Shown here piece after piece: positions 12,461 through 24,812 of a stretch of 64,000 bases of DNA. The position numbers and the translations under genes are program-made. The notes beneath the pieces are model-generated. The model saw only the letters and a list, made by a program, of their open reading frames with translations, did not search any database and was not told the DNA's origin. Numbering within the stretch: position 1 is the first letter of the stretch; the number at the start of each line of letters is the position of its first letter. The stretch is from Jacaranda mimosifolia (taxonomy: Eukaryota; Streptophyta; Magnoliopsida; Lamiales; Bignoniaceae). The DNA is taken from NCBI GenBank assembly GCA_018894105.1, contig CM032128.1, forward strand, positions 19,511,001-19,575,000, read 5' to 3'.

Positions 12461-15400
12461 TATCTCTATATAGTTTTGCTCAAGCTGGAACTCTTTGTGT
12501 GTGTTGTGTTTGCATTATTTGCGCTACAAACTAGTCAATTTTCCATTCATGTGGGGGATTGTAAGAATTTTTGCAAGAGAGACCCACTTGAAGACCTAAA
12601 TTTAGCTCAAAAATTAAGGGTATTATACTTAATGAAATTTACAAATTCTTATGGTAATTTGAACCTCTCATTGAGAAGATGTTCATTGAGTGCTTATTTA
12701 CCAAAATCCATTAAGATTTGAATGAGAAAATTGAAGCTCAAGTTAATAGGTTACTAGAGGAGTACAATGAATTATAAGGGAATGGTAAAATAGGCCATCC
12801 CATATTGGAAGATGAAACTAAAAGAAGCTAGTATATATAGCTTGGGTAAACATAACTCTCTAGAATTTATTCTAATAGTTATATCTCTTCAGATTTATTT
12901 TAAACTATCCAGAAAATTAAAGAGATATGTTCCCTCTATCAATAAGTGCCAATGGTATCCCTTGGAGCTGATTAGACATGAATCATGTCTTTTAATTCAA
13001 AATTTATCTCTTCGTTTATAGTTGCAACCTTGCATAGAGTCATGACACAACTGATAAATAGGAGTGTCTAGATCCAACCCAAACCACTAAAATTCGAGCA
13101 TACATACTAACGTTCTGTCTCACTACACTGCACACTTATACACTGTCCATTAAAGAAGAGCTCCAAGGTACTAAAGTTCACTAGTTCCGTTCTATTGGAG
13201 TACTACCTTAGACCGGATGAGAGCTGTTGTATCTTAAGAGGTAAATTGCCATGAGCCTTCTAGCACCGTGTGAGGGGCAATATAACCTTAAGGAGGCTGT
13301 TAGAACAACAGGCCTCAGCTAATACAATTTTTGTTTTGCATTCAAGTAAGCTTTCTATTCATTTTCTTTACTCAATAAAATTATTTCATATTACATAATT
13401 TTATATGTTAACATATTTTATTTATGTGTTTACACAAAACCCAAGCATGCACGGTATCTTATTTTCTAACAAACACATCACAGAAGATAAATACATAATA
13501 CATAACTTGTCAGTGATCTCTTAGAATCCAAATCTAAGTCCAACAATTGAGTCTAGTTAACTATACATCAAACACATGTATGCACAACCTCTCATATATC
13601 ATAGAATCCATTTCACAATCTACTAATGCATCCTCCCCAGCTTATGCACGTATTTGTTACCGTAGTGACTACTTGTGCAATATTCTGCCTAGTGCAAACC
13701 ATAACATACAACAAATTGTCAATTGTACTAACAGAGGGCACTCGATATATGTGTGCTTCATATCATCTTAAATATTGAGGGATACTTGTTCTAAGAGTTT
13801 GAATTAAGCTATGAGAGGTGTATCAAGTAGCTTGGACTGATTCATCTCAACTACTCAAGTACTTTTGACTACAATTATGCACTATGGATGAATACATGGG
13901 TCCACAAGTACACGAGTTAAGTTTTATTTTAATGACGGTCATCGTACCAATAGGAATTAGGGTTAATTACATTTATCACTTCACAAATGCTATGTGATGA
14001 TTGAATTATGATTGAAGTTATCTAATTTAACAAATTAAAAGTAAACTCTATCCTAATTAAAAGTGTCTTCCTAGGTTGTTCCTCTTAACTAATTCAATTT
14101 AAAGCTATTGATTATAATATGTTCTCAAGCGATGATCTATTGGCTAGGACATATAGTTTGTAGTTATTATCCTTTCTCGTGCTCATGTTGTTCCTAAACA
14201 AAGTATGAGCTAAAAACCCATTAGTCATATATCTCTATAGCTATTTGATCTAACAATTATCTCTCAATCTCATGACTTAATTAGATTGAATTACCCTAGT
14301 AGCTATTACCAATTATCCTCTCTCAAGCTCAAATGGATAACATAATACCAATCTCAAGAAGGTATTAAAATCAAGTAATTCAAATGAACTGCCACAATCA
14401 AATATAACTTTACAATTTCATCAATTCAAAAGTTACTAATTCAAAAAAATCAAAATAAACCTAGCATAAATACATCATTCATAATGCCCATGCAACATTA
14501 ACCCTAAAATCACAGAATAAAGAGGAGGAAACTCTTGAATTTAATGTAGATCACATTTCTTTCTTGAGCTTTGGCAAAACCCACGACAAATTCCAGAAGG
14601 ATTCCTACTCAAAGAGGTTATGTTGTCTAATATTTTAATTGTTGAATCTGCATCCAAGTCAGAAGGAAAAAAGAGAAAATTCTTTCTAAAGCTTGGTGAA
14701 AAGTTAACATCCAGAAGAAGATAAAAAACTATCATAGTGAATAATAATTGTTGAGTTCTTTATCCTCTAAGTTAATTAAAATTACCTTTATATCACTGTT
14801 TTACACGGAACTTGCTAGCTTGTTGAAGGTCCAACACTTGATGCCACAACTAGCTTTGAGGCAAAAGTTATCTTCCGTCCCACGTAGGGACTGTTGCTTC
14901 ACCTCCATGGCCATGAGGTGCTTTATTCTTCTCATTCTCTCACACGCATGGTTGTGGCTCAACTTATGTTTGCTCAAGACTTGTAACAAGATGAATAAAA
15001 TACAAAAGATATGAATGTAAACAAAAAACAATTTTCTGACACTATGAAAACATAAAAAAATAATTACATTGTCGAGCAAAAGTAAGAAGAAAAATATGAG
15101 ACACACAAAAATACAGAACTCAAATGATATTTACAGACCATATGATCAGGTCCACCTTTAGCTCAAATTATCAAAAGTTTGTCTCAAAAGTCTTTTAACC
15201 AAGTTGAAAACTAAGATCCAAATCAAACTACTCAAATTCGACTCATGCATAAAAATCTATTACACGTGTGAAAATCCCATGGCTCTGTGTAAAAAATCAA
15301 TCCTTATTCAAGTAATTAACCTCGATAATTGCACACCCTCAGGCCAAGTTCTCACCCTATGTATCTTGTAGGTTTGCTTTTCATCACCTTCTCCTTTAAT

Positions 15401-16572
15401 GTTAGCAATGATGATTAAAGAACTATTAGAGTTTTTCAGACTTGTAATACAAGGCTCGATTTAAGATGGTAAGAACTTTGGATAAAGTAATTCACACAGA
15501 ACCATAGCACTTACATATATTCTAGAAAAAAATCAATTGTTCCCACAATTTGACATAAAACATCACTAACCATATATATTCATCCCATCTTTTCTTAACA
15601 ATTTTTAATTCTTTATATTTGTTTCCTTTATATTTCTTCAATTTCATGCTATGAAAGTTTTATTGATTGACCTCATACGAGGGAAGGTATCTTTTATGCT
15701 TTTTCTAATCTAAATTTCATGAGCATTTAGCCTTTTCTTTTTCTTTTTATTTCTTTTGTCATTATAATTCTTTTGCTTCTTTTTCTATTGATTTTTGTAT
15801 TTTTTTTCGTAACTTCAAGCCTCTTTGCACCATTTTTCATACCAAAATCACATATTATGCTCGTCTGAGCAAACTGATATGCCAAAGGGACGAACATAAG
15901 TCATATCAAAACGTTTGACTTTTAAAGAAATTAATCAAACGAAAAAGAAATTTACAATTTGCATAGAACACTAGGGATAAATAGATATTTGATAAGCTAA
16001 ACAGCTTAATTGATCCAAGATGACCTATTTCATTTTCCTATATGCATCATCACCTAGGATTTTGCCTCAAGGTAAAATCAAATAAATTTTAGTAGACACT
16101 CGCATCAATCCTAAGAAACACAAAATCTTCTAAATCTATCCCACCATCATAAGTATGAGGCTTAGTGCTCAAGATGTCGGTATTCACACTTGATCAAGAT
16201 ATATGCCTTATCACCCTTGACCAAGAAGCATGTGCGGTTTCGATCATCACAAAGATCAACTAGTTCAAAGCCTAAAAATCATCATTGAAAATATATAAAA
16301 GATGCCTTAAATGTTCCCAAAATAATGAGTATGGAACAAAACTATACCAATAGTAATAAAAATAAAACCATATTAAAGAGAGAACACAAAAGAAAATAAT
16401 TGAGAAAGATATGCTACAATGCACCAACAGATGAACAATCAAGGGCATCAAAAGAAAATAGACTAATCAATTTCAAGAATCTAGCACTAACAATAAGAAT
16501 TTAAGCGCAAAGAGAGGTCAAGTATATTTATATAGCTACAGGATATGAATATCATTAAAATAGCACAAAATA
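12461..16572. other. Anonymous AT-rich intergenic sequence
   Basis: I find no gene, RNA or convincing element here. Open frames up to about 100 codons exist on both strands, but none shows a domain, signal or compositional bias. The texture (scattered stops, AT-rich, occasional coding-like stretches) suggests decayed LTR-retrotransposon sequence that can no longer be assigned by eye. Confidence 0.5.
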
Positions 16573-17110
16573 TTATGATGGCAGGTGCAACTTATATGGC
16601 AACTAGCTGTTGCAGCAAATTTGGAATTTCTTATGTATAAGACTATGTATTTTTGGTATGTTACTGTTGCGCTATTCAAGGAGAAGAATGAGCTGATTGA
16701 AGATTCACTTTTGAGGACTCGGTACTCAACTATTTAAAAGAATAGAGAGCTTGATGAAAAGTCGTGAGTGCTATTCTGTGAGAGTAGGATTTTTCCTTTG
16801 CTCAATACTTTGTCTTTCTCAAAACTCTAGCTTAGGTTGCTGAGTGTTTATTGCAATTCTGTGAGGTTTTGAGAAGCTAGCACTGCTCTTTGTACTTGTT
16901 CTAATCTCTTTGATTAATAAAGTGCAGATTCAAAATCCTAAGTCCTTTTGTCTCAAGTAGTGGAGTAGGCTTGTCGAAGCACTATAACTATCTCTTCTCT
17001 TTTATTTACCTTTTTATTTATTTCTGCTATCACTGGAATTTTATTTATATTTGAAAGTTCTAGTTTATATTATTTGAGTCCTTTACTCATTTGGGTCCTT
17101 ATACTCTTTC
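16573..17110 (+). repeat. 5' LTR of copia element D (5'-truncated)
   Basis: About 440 bp from ATGATGGCAGGTGCA onward matches 22231-22672. The first about 57 bases of the LTR (22174-22230 in the right copy) are missing on the left. A TTGATTAATAAAG segment that may carry the poly-A signal is present in both copies. The inner end is placed at CA just before the primer site. Confidence 0.8.
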
Positions 17111-17113
17111 AAT

Positions 17114-17124
17114 TGGTACCAGAG
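17114..17124 (+). promoter_or_regulatory. Primer-binding site of element D
   Basis: TGGTACCAGAG, one substitution from the initiator-Met primer site TGGTATCAGAG, sits four bases after the end of the 5' LTR and about 50 bp before the gag start. Confidence 0.75.
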
Positions 17125-17172
17125 TCGAGGGCTCATATATATAAGTTTAACAACTTGAGCTAAAGGATCCTA

Positions 17173-18344
17173 ATGGCTTTTTCTAGCTTTGATGTGTATG
17201 TAGAAGGTCAATCCTACACTCATCCCCCTCTATTCAATGGGATAAATTATTCAACCTGGAACAACAAGATTGAGGAACTTTTCATAGCACTGGATTATGA
17301 CCTGTGGAACATAGTCATTGATGGGCCTCTTATTCCTACCAACAAAAACAAGTCTTCAACATGGAGATTGGAGCTTACCGCCGAAGACAAGAGAATGTTC
17401 TCAATGAATGTAAAAGCAAAAAATATCCTTTCATGTGCGCTAGTCAAAGAAGAATACAATCATGTTAGCACGTGTACTTTCCACAAATACTCGATTCATA
17501 GAAATCATTAATCTCATGTTTGCGTTGGGAAAACAGTGTCTAAAACTGAACAGGTGCAGAAGATCCTAAGATCTCTACCAAATGAGTGGAATCCCAAAGT
17601 TACAGCAATTCATGAGGCCAAAAATCTTGAAAAATTAACTATGGAAGAGCTAATTGGTTTACTCACCTCTCACGAGATGAATCTTCTCAGCAAGGAAAAA
17701 ATTTCTAGCAACAAAAAGAAGAAAAACATTACCTTCAATGCTGAACAAGGAGAATGGAACAAAGATCCTGGTGATCTAGATGAACAAATTGTCAATGAAG
17801 AAATTGCCAGGATAACCAGGTGATTTTGACAACTTACCCAAGTTAGAAATCAATTTAAGAGAGACCCCATAAAAAATTCCAGAAGAAACAATGGGGAATC
17901 CAAAACTGAGCAAATCATATGTCATGAATGCCATGAGGTGGGGCCTAAAAGACCTGACTGCCCAAAACTAAAACGGAGTCCAAAGATTGAGAGAAATCCA
18001 AAACAAAGAGCCATGCCATCACTTAGGACGACTCAGAATCGAACCAGTTTGATAATGAAGAAAATTTTCTCATGGCCGACAGACAGGTAACTTTACAGTC
18101 TCAATTAAGTTCCAACAGTTTTGACATTGATTATGATTTTGATAAAAATCTTGATATTCACATTGAATGCCATAATCAACTCACTATCCTTCAGATAGAA
18201 ATAAATCTTCTTAAGGAACAGCTAGAGAATACCCTTAATGAAAAGGAAGAACTAATCCATCACTATAATAAAATCATAAAGAAAAGTTCTGAGGAAAGAA
18301 ATAGACTAGTTGAGAAAAACCAACAACTTGAAAATAAAATTTAG
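17173..18344 (+). pseudogene. Copia element D: gag remnant with coiled coil
   Basis: Gag starts at the ATG at 17173 (MAFSSFDVYVEGQSYTHPPL) and contains PLFNGINYSTWNNKIEE, typical of the long-gag copia group that includes SIRE-like elements. Around 17480-17540 there is an internal deletion and frame change; the frame resumes at about 17536 with QKILRSLPNEW. A zinc knuckle near 17915-17950 reads CHECHEVGPKRPDC, where the expected histidine is proline. 18072-18344 encodes a leucine- and glutamate-rich stretch (LKEQLENTLNEKEELI) that should form a coiled coil. Cannot give a full gag. Confidence 0.8.
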
Positions 18345-21300
18345 GTTTTCTAAACAGTAACTATAATTTGAAAAGATCACTCAAGGGCAAGAACAAAGTT
18401 GATTGTGGATATAGAGACACAAGAACCTCAAAAAGGAAGACTTGTTACTATGATTCTAAGAGAGGTCATATGACTAACAAATGCCCTATAAGAGAAGAAA
18501 TTGGAGTAAAGTATATATGGGTGCCAAAGTCTAACAACTCAAGACCCAACAAAAAATGGGTACCTAAATTCACAAATCCTTGTGTTGCAAGAACCAGTCA
18601 AGAAAGCAGTTCAAATGAATCTTTAGTATCTGGACAGTAGATGTTCCAGACACATGACAGGAAACAATTATTCTTTTCTAAAATACAAGAATATAATGGA
18701 GGAAATATACTGTTTGCAGACAACATAAAAGGAAAAATCATTAGCAAAGGAACAGTTGGTAACAAAGATGGAACTCCCATCGAAAACGTCTGGCTGGTAG
18801 ATAGGCTGAAACATAATCTTCTTAGCATAAGCCAATTATGTGATAATGGGTACCATGTGCACTTTAAACCCTCTAAATGTGTGGTGACCAAGCATGATGA
18901 AACTATTTTCACAGCAATTAGAGAGAGAAACATATAGTGTATAAATTTAGATAATTTGTCCAAACAAAATGTTGAATGCCTAGTTGCTACTAATGAATCT
19001 TGCTGGACTTGGTATAGGCATCTTTATCATGCTAATATGAAACTCCTAAACCATTTAGTTAAAAAGGATCTAGTAAAAGGCCCTAAAATAAAGTTCACAA
19101 AAAACAAAATATATGACACATGCATGAAAGGCAAACAAGCAAAATCATCTTTTCAGCCAATAAATGATATTACATCTTCAAAACCATGGGAACTTCTTCA
19201 TCTTGATCTGTTTAGGCCTAGGAAAACACAATCTCTTGGAGGAAACAAATATGTTTTTGTCATTGTGGATGATTTTTCTGCTATACATGGGAAAGGTTTC
19301 TTTTACATAAAAATGAAGCTTTGCATCACTTCATTACTCTCTCAAATAACATTTACAATGAAAAGGGGCATATGATTAAAACAATCAAGAGTAATCATGG
19401 CATAGAGTGTGATGATCATAACTTTGCCACTTTTTGTAATGATCTTGGTTATACTCACAACTTTTTTGCTTCAAGAACACCCCAACGAAATAGGGTGGTT
19501 GAAAGAAAAAACAGAGTGTTACAGGAAATGGCTTCAACAATATTGAATGAGTATGATCTTCCTAAGCATCTTTAGGCAGAAGCAGTCAACACAGCCTGTT
19601 ATGTCATCAACAAAGTCTTCTTGAGACCATTTATCAAAAAGACCCCCTACGAACTCTGGAAAGGTAAGATACCCAACATATCTTACTTTTGCATATTTGG
19701 ATACAAATGTCAGATCTTGAATGATAGAGAACACCTTCCTAAATTTGATCCAAAATCAGATGAAGGAATATTTGTTGCTTACTCAACAAACAGTAAAGCC
19801 TATAGAGTCTTTGACAGAAAAAGGGGTCATACAAGAATCAATGCATGTGGTATTTGATGAAATTGATCATCTACTAGCCAAGGACTCCTTGTTCATAGAA
19901 ACTGTGGGTTTCGATCAAGTGATAGAAGTGCTTTAGCAGGAAATAGAAATAGAAAGTGAAGTATCTCAAAATTTTCTTAAGACAACCTTAACTTCAAGTA
20001 GAACTTCCGATGACGAAATAGAAAACCAAAATCAGCAAATTCAAACATGCCTCAAGCCATCCAACAAATAACATCATTGGAGATCCAGAAGCAAGAATCA
20101 CAACAAGGTCCAAAACCAAAACAAATGAATCACAACTTTCTGACTTTGTGTTTTTGTCCTATGTAGAACCATGCAACATAAATGAAGCGCTGAATGATGA
20201 ATCTTGGCTAATCGCAATGAAAGAAGAGCTCAATCAGTTTGAGAAAAACTAGTTTTGGAACTTAGTCAAAAGATCTAATAATTATCCCATAATTGGAACT
20301 AAATTGGTCTTTCAAAATAAATTAGATGGACAAGGTAAAGTTGTCAAAAACAAAGCAAGACTTGTTGCCAAAGGGTACTCTCAACAAGAGGGTATTCATT
20401 ATGGTGAAACCTATACACCCATTGCACGTCTTGAATCTATTCGCATGTTATTAGCTTATGCATCACACAAAAACTTTACTCTTTACCAAATGGATGTCAA
20501 AAGTGCCTTTTTAAATAAACACTTGAAAGAACATATTTTTGTAGAAGAACATCTTGGTTTCAAAAACTAAAATTTTCCAAACCGTGCCTTCAAATTATCA
20601 AAAGCTCTTTATGGTTTAAAACAAGCTCCAAGAGCATGGTATGATTGCTTGAGTTCCTTCTGAATTTCAAATGGTTTTTGGATAGGTAAAGTAGACACTA
20701 CACTTTTTACAAAAACATCAAATGGCCATTTACTACCTGTTCAAGTGTATGTGGATTATATAATCTTTGGAAATACTCATAAGGATCTTTGTGATGATTC
20801 TGCAACATGCATGACAATGAAATTTGAAATGAGTCTTACAGGTGAATTAAACTTTTTTCGTAGACTCCAAATCAAACAAACCACCAAAGGAATTTTTATA
20901 TCCCAAGAGAAATATACTAAGGAACTCTTGCAAAAATTTAGAATGGAAGATTGTAAAGAGTCTAGTGTTCCCATGGCTACATCTACAAAGTTGGAACTTG
21001 ATCCTGAAGTAAAAAGTATGGATAAGACAATTTATAGGAGCATGATCGAAAGCTTGTTGTATCGAACTTCCAATCACCCAAATATATTGTTTGCCACTAG
21101 TTTGTGCGCTGGGTTTCAACTACAACCGAAAGAGTCACATCTCAAGGCAATCAAAAGAATTCTTCGCTACCTCAAAGGAACCATTAGCCATGGAATTTGG
21201 TATCCTTGATCTAAAATTTTCAATCTAGTTGGGTATTCTGACACTGACTATGCAAGATGTAAAATTGATCGAAAAAGCACTACTAGAACTTCTCAACTAC

Positions 21301-21701
21301 TAGGGTCATGTCTAGTAAGTTGGTTCACAAAGAAACAAAGCGTGGTAGGTATGTCAACAGCTGAAGCAGAATACATGGCACTAGGTAATTGTTGCTCACA
21401 AGTACTATGGATGAAACAAACTTTTAGTAATTATGGGTTTCAATTGCCTTGCATATTAATTTTATGTGACAACACTAGTGCTATTTGCATTACAAAAAAT
21501 CTAGTCTATCACTCGCGCACAAAGCATATAGAAATCATGCTCTATTTTATCAAAGATCATGTTCAAAAGGGTGATGTATGCATAAATTTCATTGAAACAA
21601 AAAATCAATTGGCTAATATTTTCACTAAACCACTTTCGGAAGATCAATTCTATCTTCTCAAGAACAACTTAGGAATCATATATTTTCCTTTTTCATCATG
21701 A
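18345..21701 (+). pseudogene. Copia element D: broken pol (protease, integrase, RT, RNase H)
   Basis: Plus-strand pol in the normal copia order. A second knuckle-like CYYDSKRGHMTNKC (second Cys is Asp) precedes KYIWVPKS. The protease site reads LDSRCSRHMTG (G of DSG is Arg) with a preceding TAG for Trp (about 18625). GAG-pre-integrase is at about 19010; integrase starts LHLDLF, its second Asp motif reads SNHG (Asp to Asn), and its Glu motif VVERKNR is kept. RT (20304-21190) has [10 protein letters not shown], but the active site reads YVDY instead of YVDD. RNase H includes STAEAEYMAL and ends TKPLSEDQFYLLKNNLGI. In-frame stops replace Trp at about 19574 and Gln at about 20251. Dead in several independent ways. 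Confidence 0.9.
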
Positions 21702-22173
21702 AATCTGTTTGGTATGTGTATTTATTTTGGTATGTGCATTCTTTTTTTCAAAAAATACAAAAAATATCTTCAATAAAAGATACACAAAACACAATCTCTG
21801 ATCTTTATGATGAAGTCAAGGATCTTAACTACTCCATTCGCAAGAGATCTCGCAGCCGCTAAGTGTTTTTTATTATGAGGGAGAGACTGTGTTTTGTTGT
21901 TGTTACTATTTTTTAAACTATTTTGCTAAACTTCAAAAACGGTTGTTTTGTTATGCTTTAAGATTATGTTCCTTCTTAAAATTATTTGAAGTTTTTTTTA
22001 GAGGCACAAAGCTTTTTGACAAGGGGAGAAAAATGACCATGCGTTACTTCATACTTATTTAAGCCTACCTATGTACTTAGTCACTTTTGTTAGGGGGCGA
22101 AAAACATCCCCTGTAATAATCTCTTGAGACATGGGGAGAACAACAAAAATAGCATCATCAAAAAGGGGGAGAT
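21702..22173 (+). other. 3' untranslated region and polypurine tract of element D
   Basis: Non-coding. Several G-rich purine runs occur (about 22023, 22093, 22133), and the last, AAAAAGGGGGAGAT just before 22174, is the polypurine tract that primes plus-strand synthesis, directly followed by the 3' LTR start TGTTAGA. Confidence 0.75.
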
Positions 22174-22672
22174 TGTTAGATTTCCCTCCCAAGACCAGTT
22201 TTGATTATGCCTTGAATCAAGTTGATTGAATCTATGATGGCAGGTGCAGCTTATATGGTAACTAGCTTTTGCAACAAATCTGGAATTTCCTATGTATAAG
22301 ACTACGTATTTTTGGTATGTCACCATTGTACTATTCAATGAAAAGAATGAGCTGATTGAAAATTCACTCTTGAGGATTCAGTACTCAACTATTTAAAAGA
22401 ATAGATAGCTTGATGAAAAGTAGCGAGTGCTATTCTCTGAGAGTAGGATTTTTCCTTTGCTTAATACTTTGTCTTTCTCAAAACTCCAGTTTAGGTTGCT
22501 GAATGTTTATTGCAATTCTGTGAGGTTTTGAGGAGGTAGTGCTACTCTTTGTACTTGTTCTAATCTCTTTGATTAATAAAGTGCAGGTTCAAAATCATAA
22601 GTCCTTTGGCTTAGGTAGCGGAGTAAGCTTGCCGAACCACTATAACTATGTTGTCTCTTTTATTTGCATTTC
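22174..22672 (+). repeat. 3' LTR of copia element D (3'-truncated)
   Basis: Starts TGTTAGATTTCCCTCCC right after the polypurine tract. From about 22231 it parallels 16573-17015. Similarity ends near 22672, about 100 bp short of the LTR end inferred from the left copy, so its 3' end is lost. Visible substitutions and small indels between the two LTRs indicate an old insertion. Confidence 0.8.
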
Positions 22673-24113
22673 AGTTTCCTATATATATATATATATATGT
22701 CAATTTAAAATCAAATACCCAAAACTTAAGCAACATAGTACCCTCAATGTACAAAGAGAAAAGAAAAAGAGAGATTGAATAGTTTAAAGGAAGAGAAACT
22801 CCCTCATTATGTCATTGTCTCCAGGGAATTCATCATTATCAAAAGATAAGCTAGACGAAAATATAGAGAAAGTTAAAGTGTCACATCCAATTGTGCCAAC
22901 CATTATTAGCATCATCAGGACTAGAGCCTCTTAGAAAAACAACATCATATCAAGTCTCCTTTTCAGCGATATCCTCTTCTAGTGTAGCTCATACAATATT
23001 AGGCTAAGGAATGGGGCCACTCGTAATGTGCCTCAAAATCAGATCCCAAAAGGTCCCTTTTGCAGTAGGTGTGCCTCACACGGATCACACTCAGTGCAAA
23101 TAGTAATGTATATATCGATGATCAAATTGGAGAACCAAATGCCTTACTCTATAGGATATAGTCAATAATCTCATCCACATCTATTGCTCTATTAGCCCAT
23201 ATTAGCTTATAGAGTTTTGGCCTGTGCTTAATCACATCACTAAAATGTAGAGAGGAAGTAAATGTGACTGGGTGAAGTGCAACCAAACTTTGTTCTTCTT
23301 CAGGAAATAAGTGGCATTGGAGGATATGATCAAGCCACCTATTATTTTCCACTTAAGCTAGCAGTCCCAACCACAAAAAGCTGTTGAAACATGTGCCAAT
23401 GGAAAAACTCTGTGAACCTCTTCAATAGCCTCGAGGTGCCTTTAATCTTGCCGGATATTGAATAAGCATTAACTGCATGCCATATAGATTATAAATTAAG
23501 AAAATCCATTTACCTTTAACAATGCTTGCATTTCTTACATGTTGTCATATGACTCCTCAACAATATTAATGACAACAAGGTATAGTTGGCAGATGGTTTA
23601 TGCAAAATGAAGTCTGTTCTCAAGCTCAATGGACTCTCTATCTAGCACAAAGTATTCCTAGTCACGATTACATTGTAGCTCGTCTCTACCACTTCAAATA
23701 TAAAATGAGATGCACCATGTAATAGGTTAAAACTCTTGAGCTAAACCCACAATCACTAGTGGTGTGAGCACATTTAGATGCTATTTTAGCCCACAAAAGC
23801 TTGAAAAGGAACCAAGTCAATCCACTTTAAATTCAGAAGAGTTTAAGGACTTGAAAATATGAACAAGTACATCCAGTGTGCATAAAATTGCATATTACAA
23901 GCATCTAACAAGTCTTTTATGCATGAAGATTCAGTCCAAATCAAAATTGGTGGAAGGATTCAAGCAACAATCCTGAAAAATTGCCATTTTTGTCAAGCAT
24001 TTGGCATGCACACTAAATTCATATCAAGATTTACAAAACCTTATAGCCTACAACAATCCCACAAAATGCAACCAATATAAATTTAACAACTTACTTCTCC
24101 CATGTTATATAAT
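22673..24113. other. Intergenic sequence with (TA)n run and weak minus-strand coding trace
   Basis: A short (TA)n tract lies at about 22680-22698. A 67-codon minus-strand open frame (23149-23352) has phrases such as KLYKLIWANRAIDVDEIIDYIL that faintly recall the gag-like proteins of large plant gypsy elements, but I cannot name a domain with confidence. Before element E inserted, this sequence was contiguous with 37886 onward. Confidence 0.35.
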
Positions 24114-24118
24114 TGAAT

Positions 24119-24749
24119 TGTTGTAACCCAGGAGGAGCTACTACAGAAACAATGAAATAATAGCAAAGTAATTCGATGGAATTATGACAACAAGATTTAA
24201 CGTGGTTCGGCGATGTGCCTAATCCACCCAACAAAGAAAAAGAATTTTATTAATCTCAAATCAAAGTGCAAGTACAAACTTGAATCCCACAAATCTCACG
24301 AAAACACCTAACACCCTCGTTCTAAACTCTGTCTTGAGAGAATTACCCAAAGCAATAAATAAGCCCTTGTGCTATGTTCGTAATATTTTCTCGAAAGAAA
24401 AAAATGCTAAATTTATACCAAACAAAGCCTAAGGCCCGTGGGTTTGCGCCACGTGCTGGGGCACACAAAACTTGTGCCCCAGCGCGCCCAACATATAGTA
24501 TGGTAGAAACTTTGCGCTAGGGCGCAAAGTTACTGTTCACTATGCACCGAGGCGCACGACACATGTTTTTATGCCTTTTGCTCCCACGTCCACGCGTTAG
24601 CACACCATGTCTCATGCCCCGACATACGGTGTCCTGCCAACGCGCGTCGGGGTATGTTCTCGAGCCTATTTCAACCACTTTGCTCCATTTCATTCCGTCC
24701 TTCTTTCAGTTCTTGTCAATTCAGCCCAAATTTTAAGGCAAAATCAACA
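24119..24749 (-). repeat. 3' LTR of copia element E
   Basis: 631 bp, bounded on the plus strand by TGTTGTAACC and TCAACA, i.e. proper TG..CA termini. It matches 37301-37880 along its length, except for about 60 bp (around 24212-24275) absent from the right copy. That extra piece contains AACGTGGTTCGGC, common in Tork-type LTRs. A GC-rich GCGCC-containing section lies at about 24440-24660. Confidence 0.9.
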
Positions 24750-24812
24750 ATTCTCTGCATTGACTTGAAATTCACCATCCTTCTTCTTTGTCTCTGCCCC
24801 CAAAAAGGCCTG

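Noticed and set aside
13547..15106. Several 60-100 codon open frames
   Set aside because: AT-rich, no conserved motif, and overlapping frames on opposite strands at 14748-15106.
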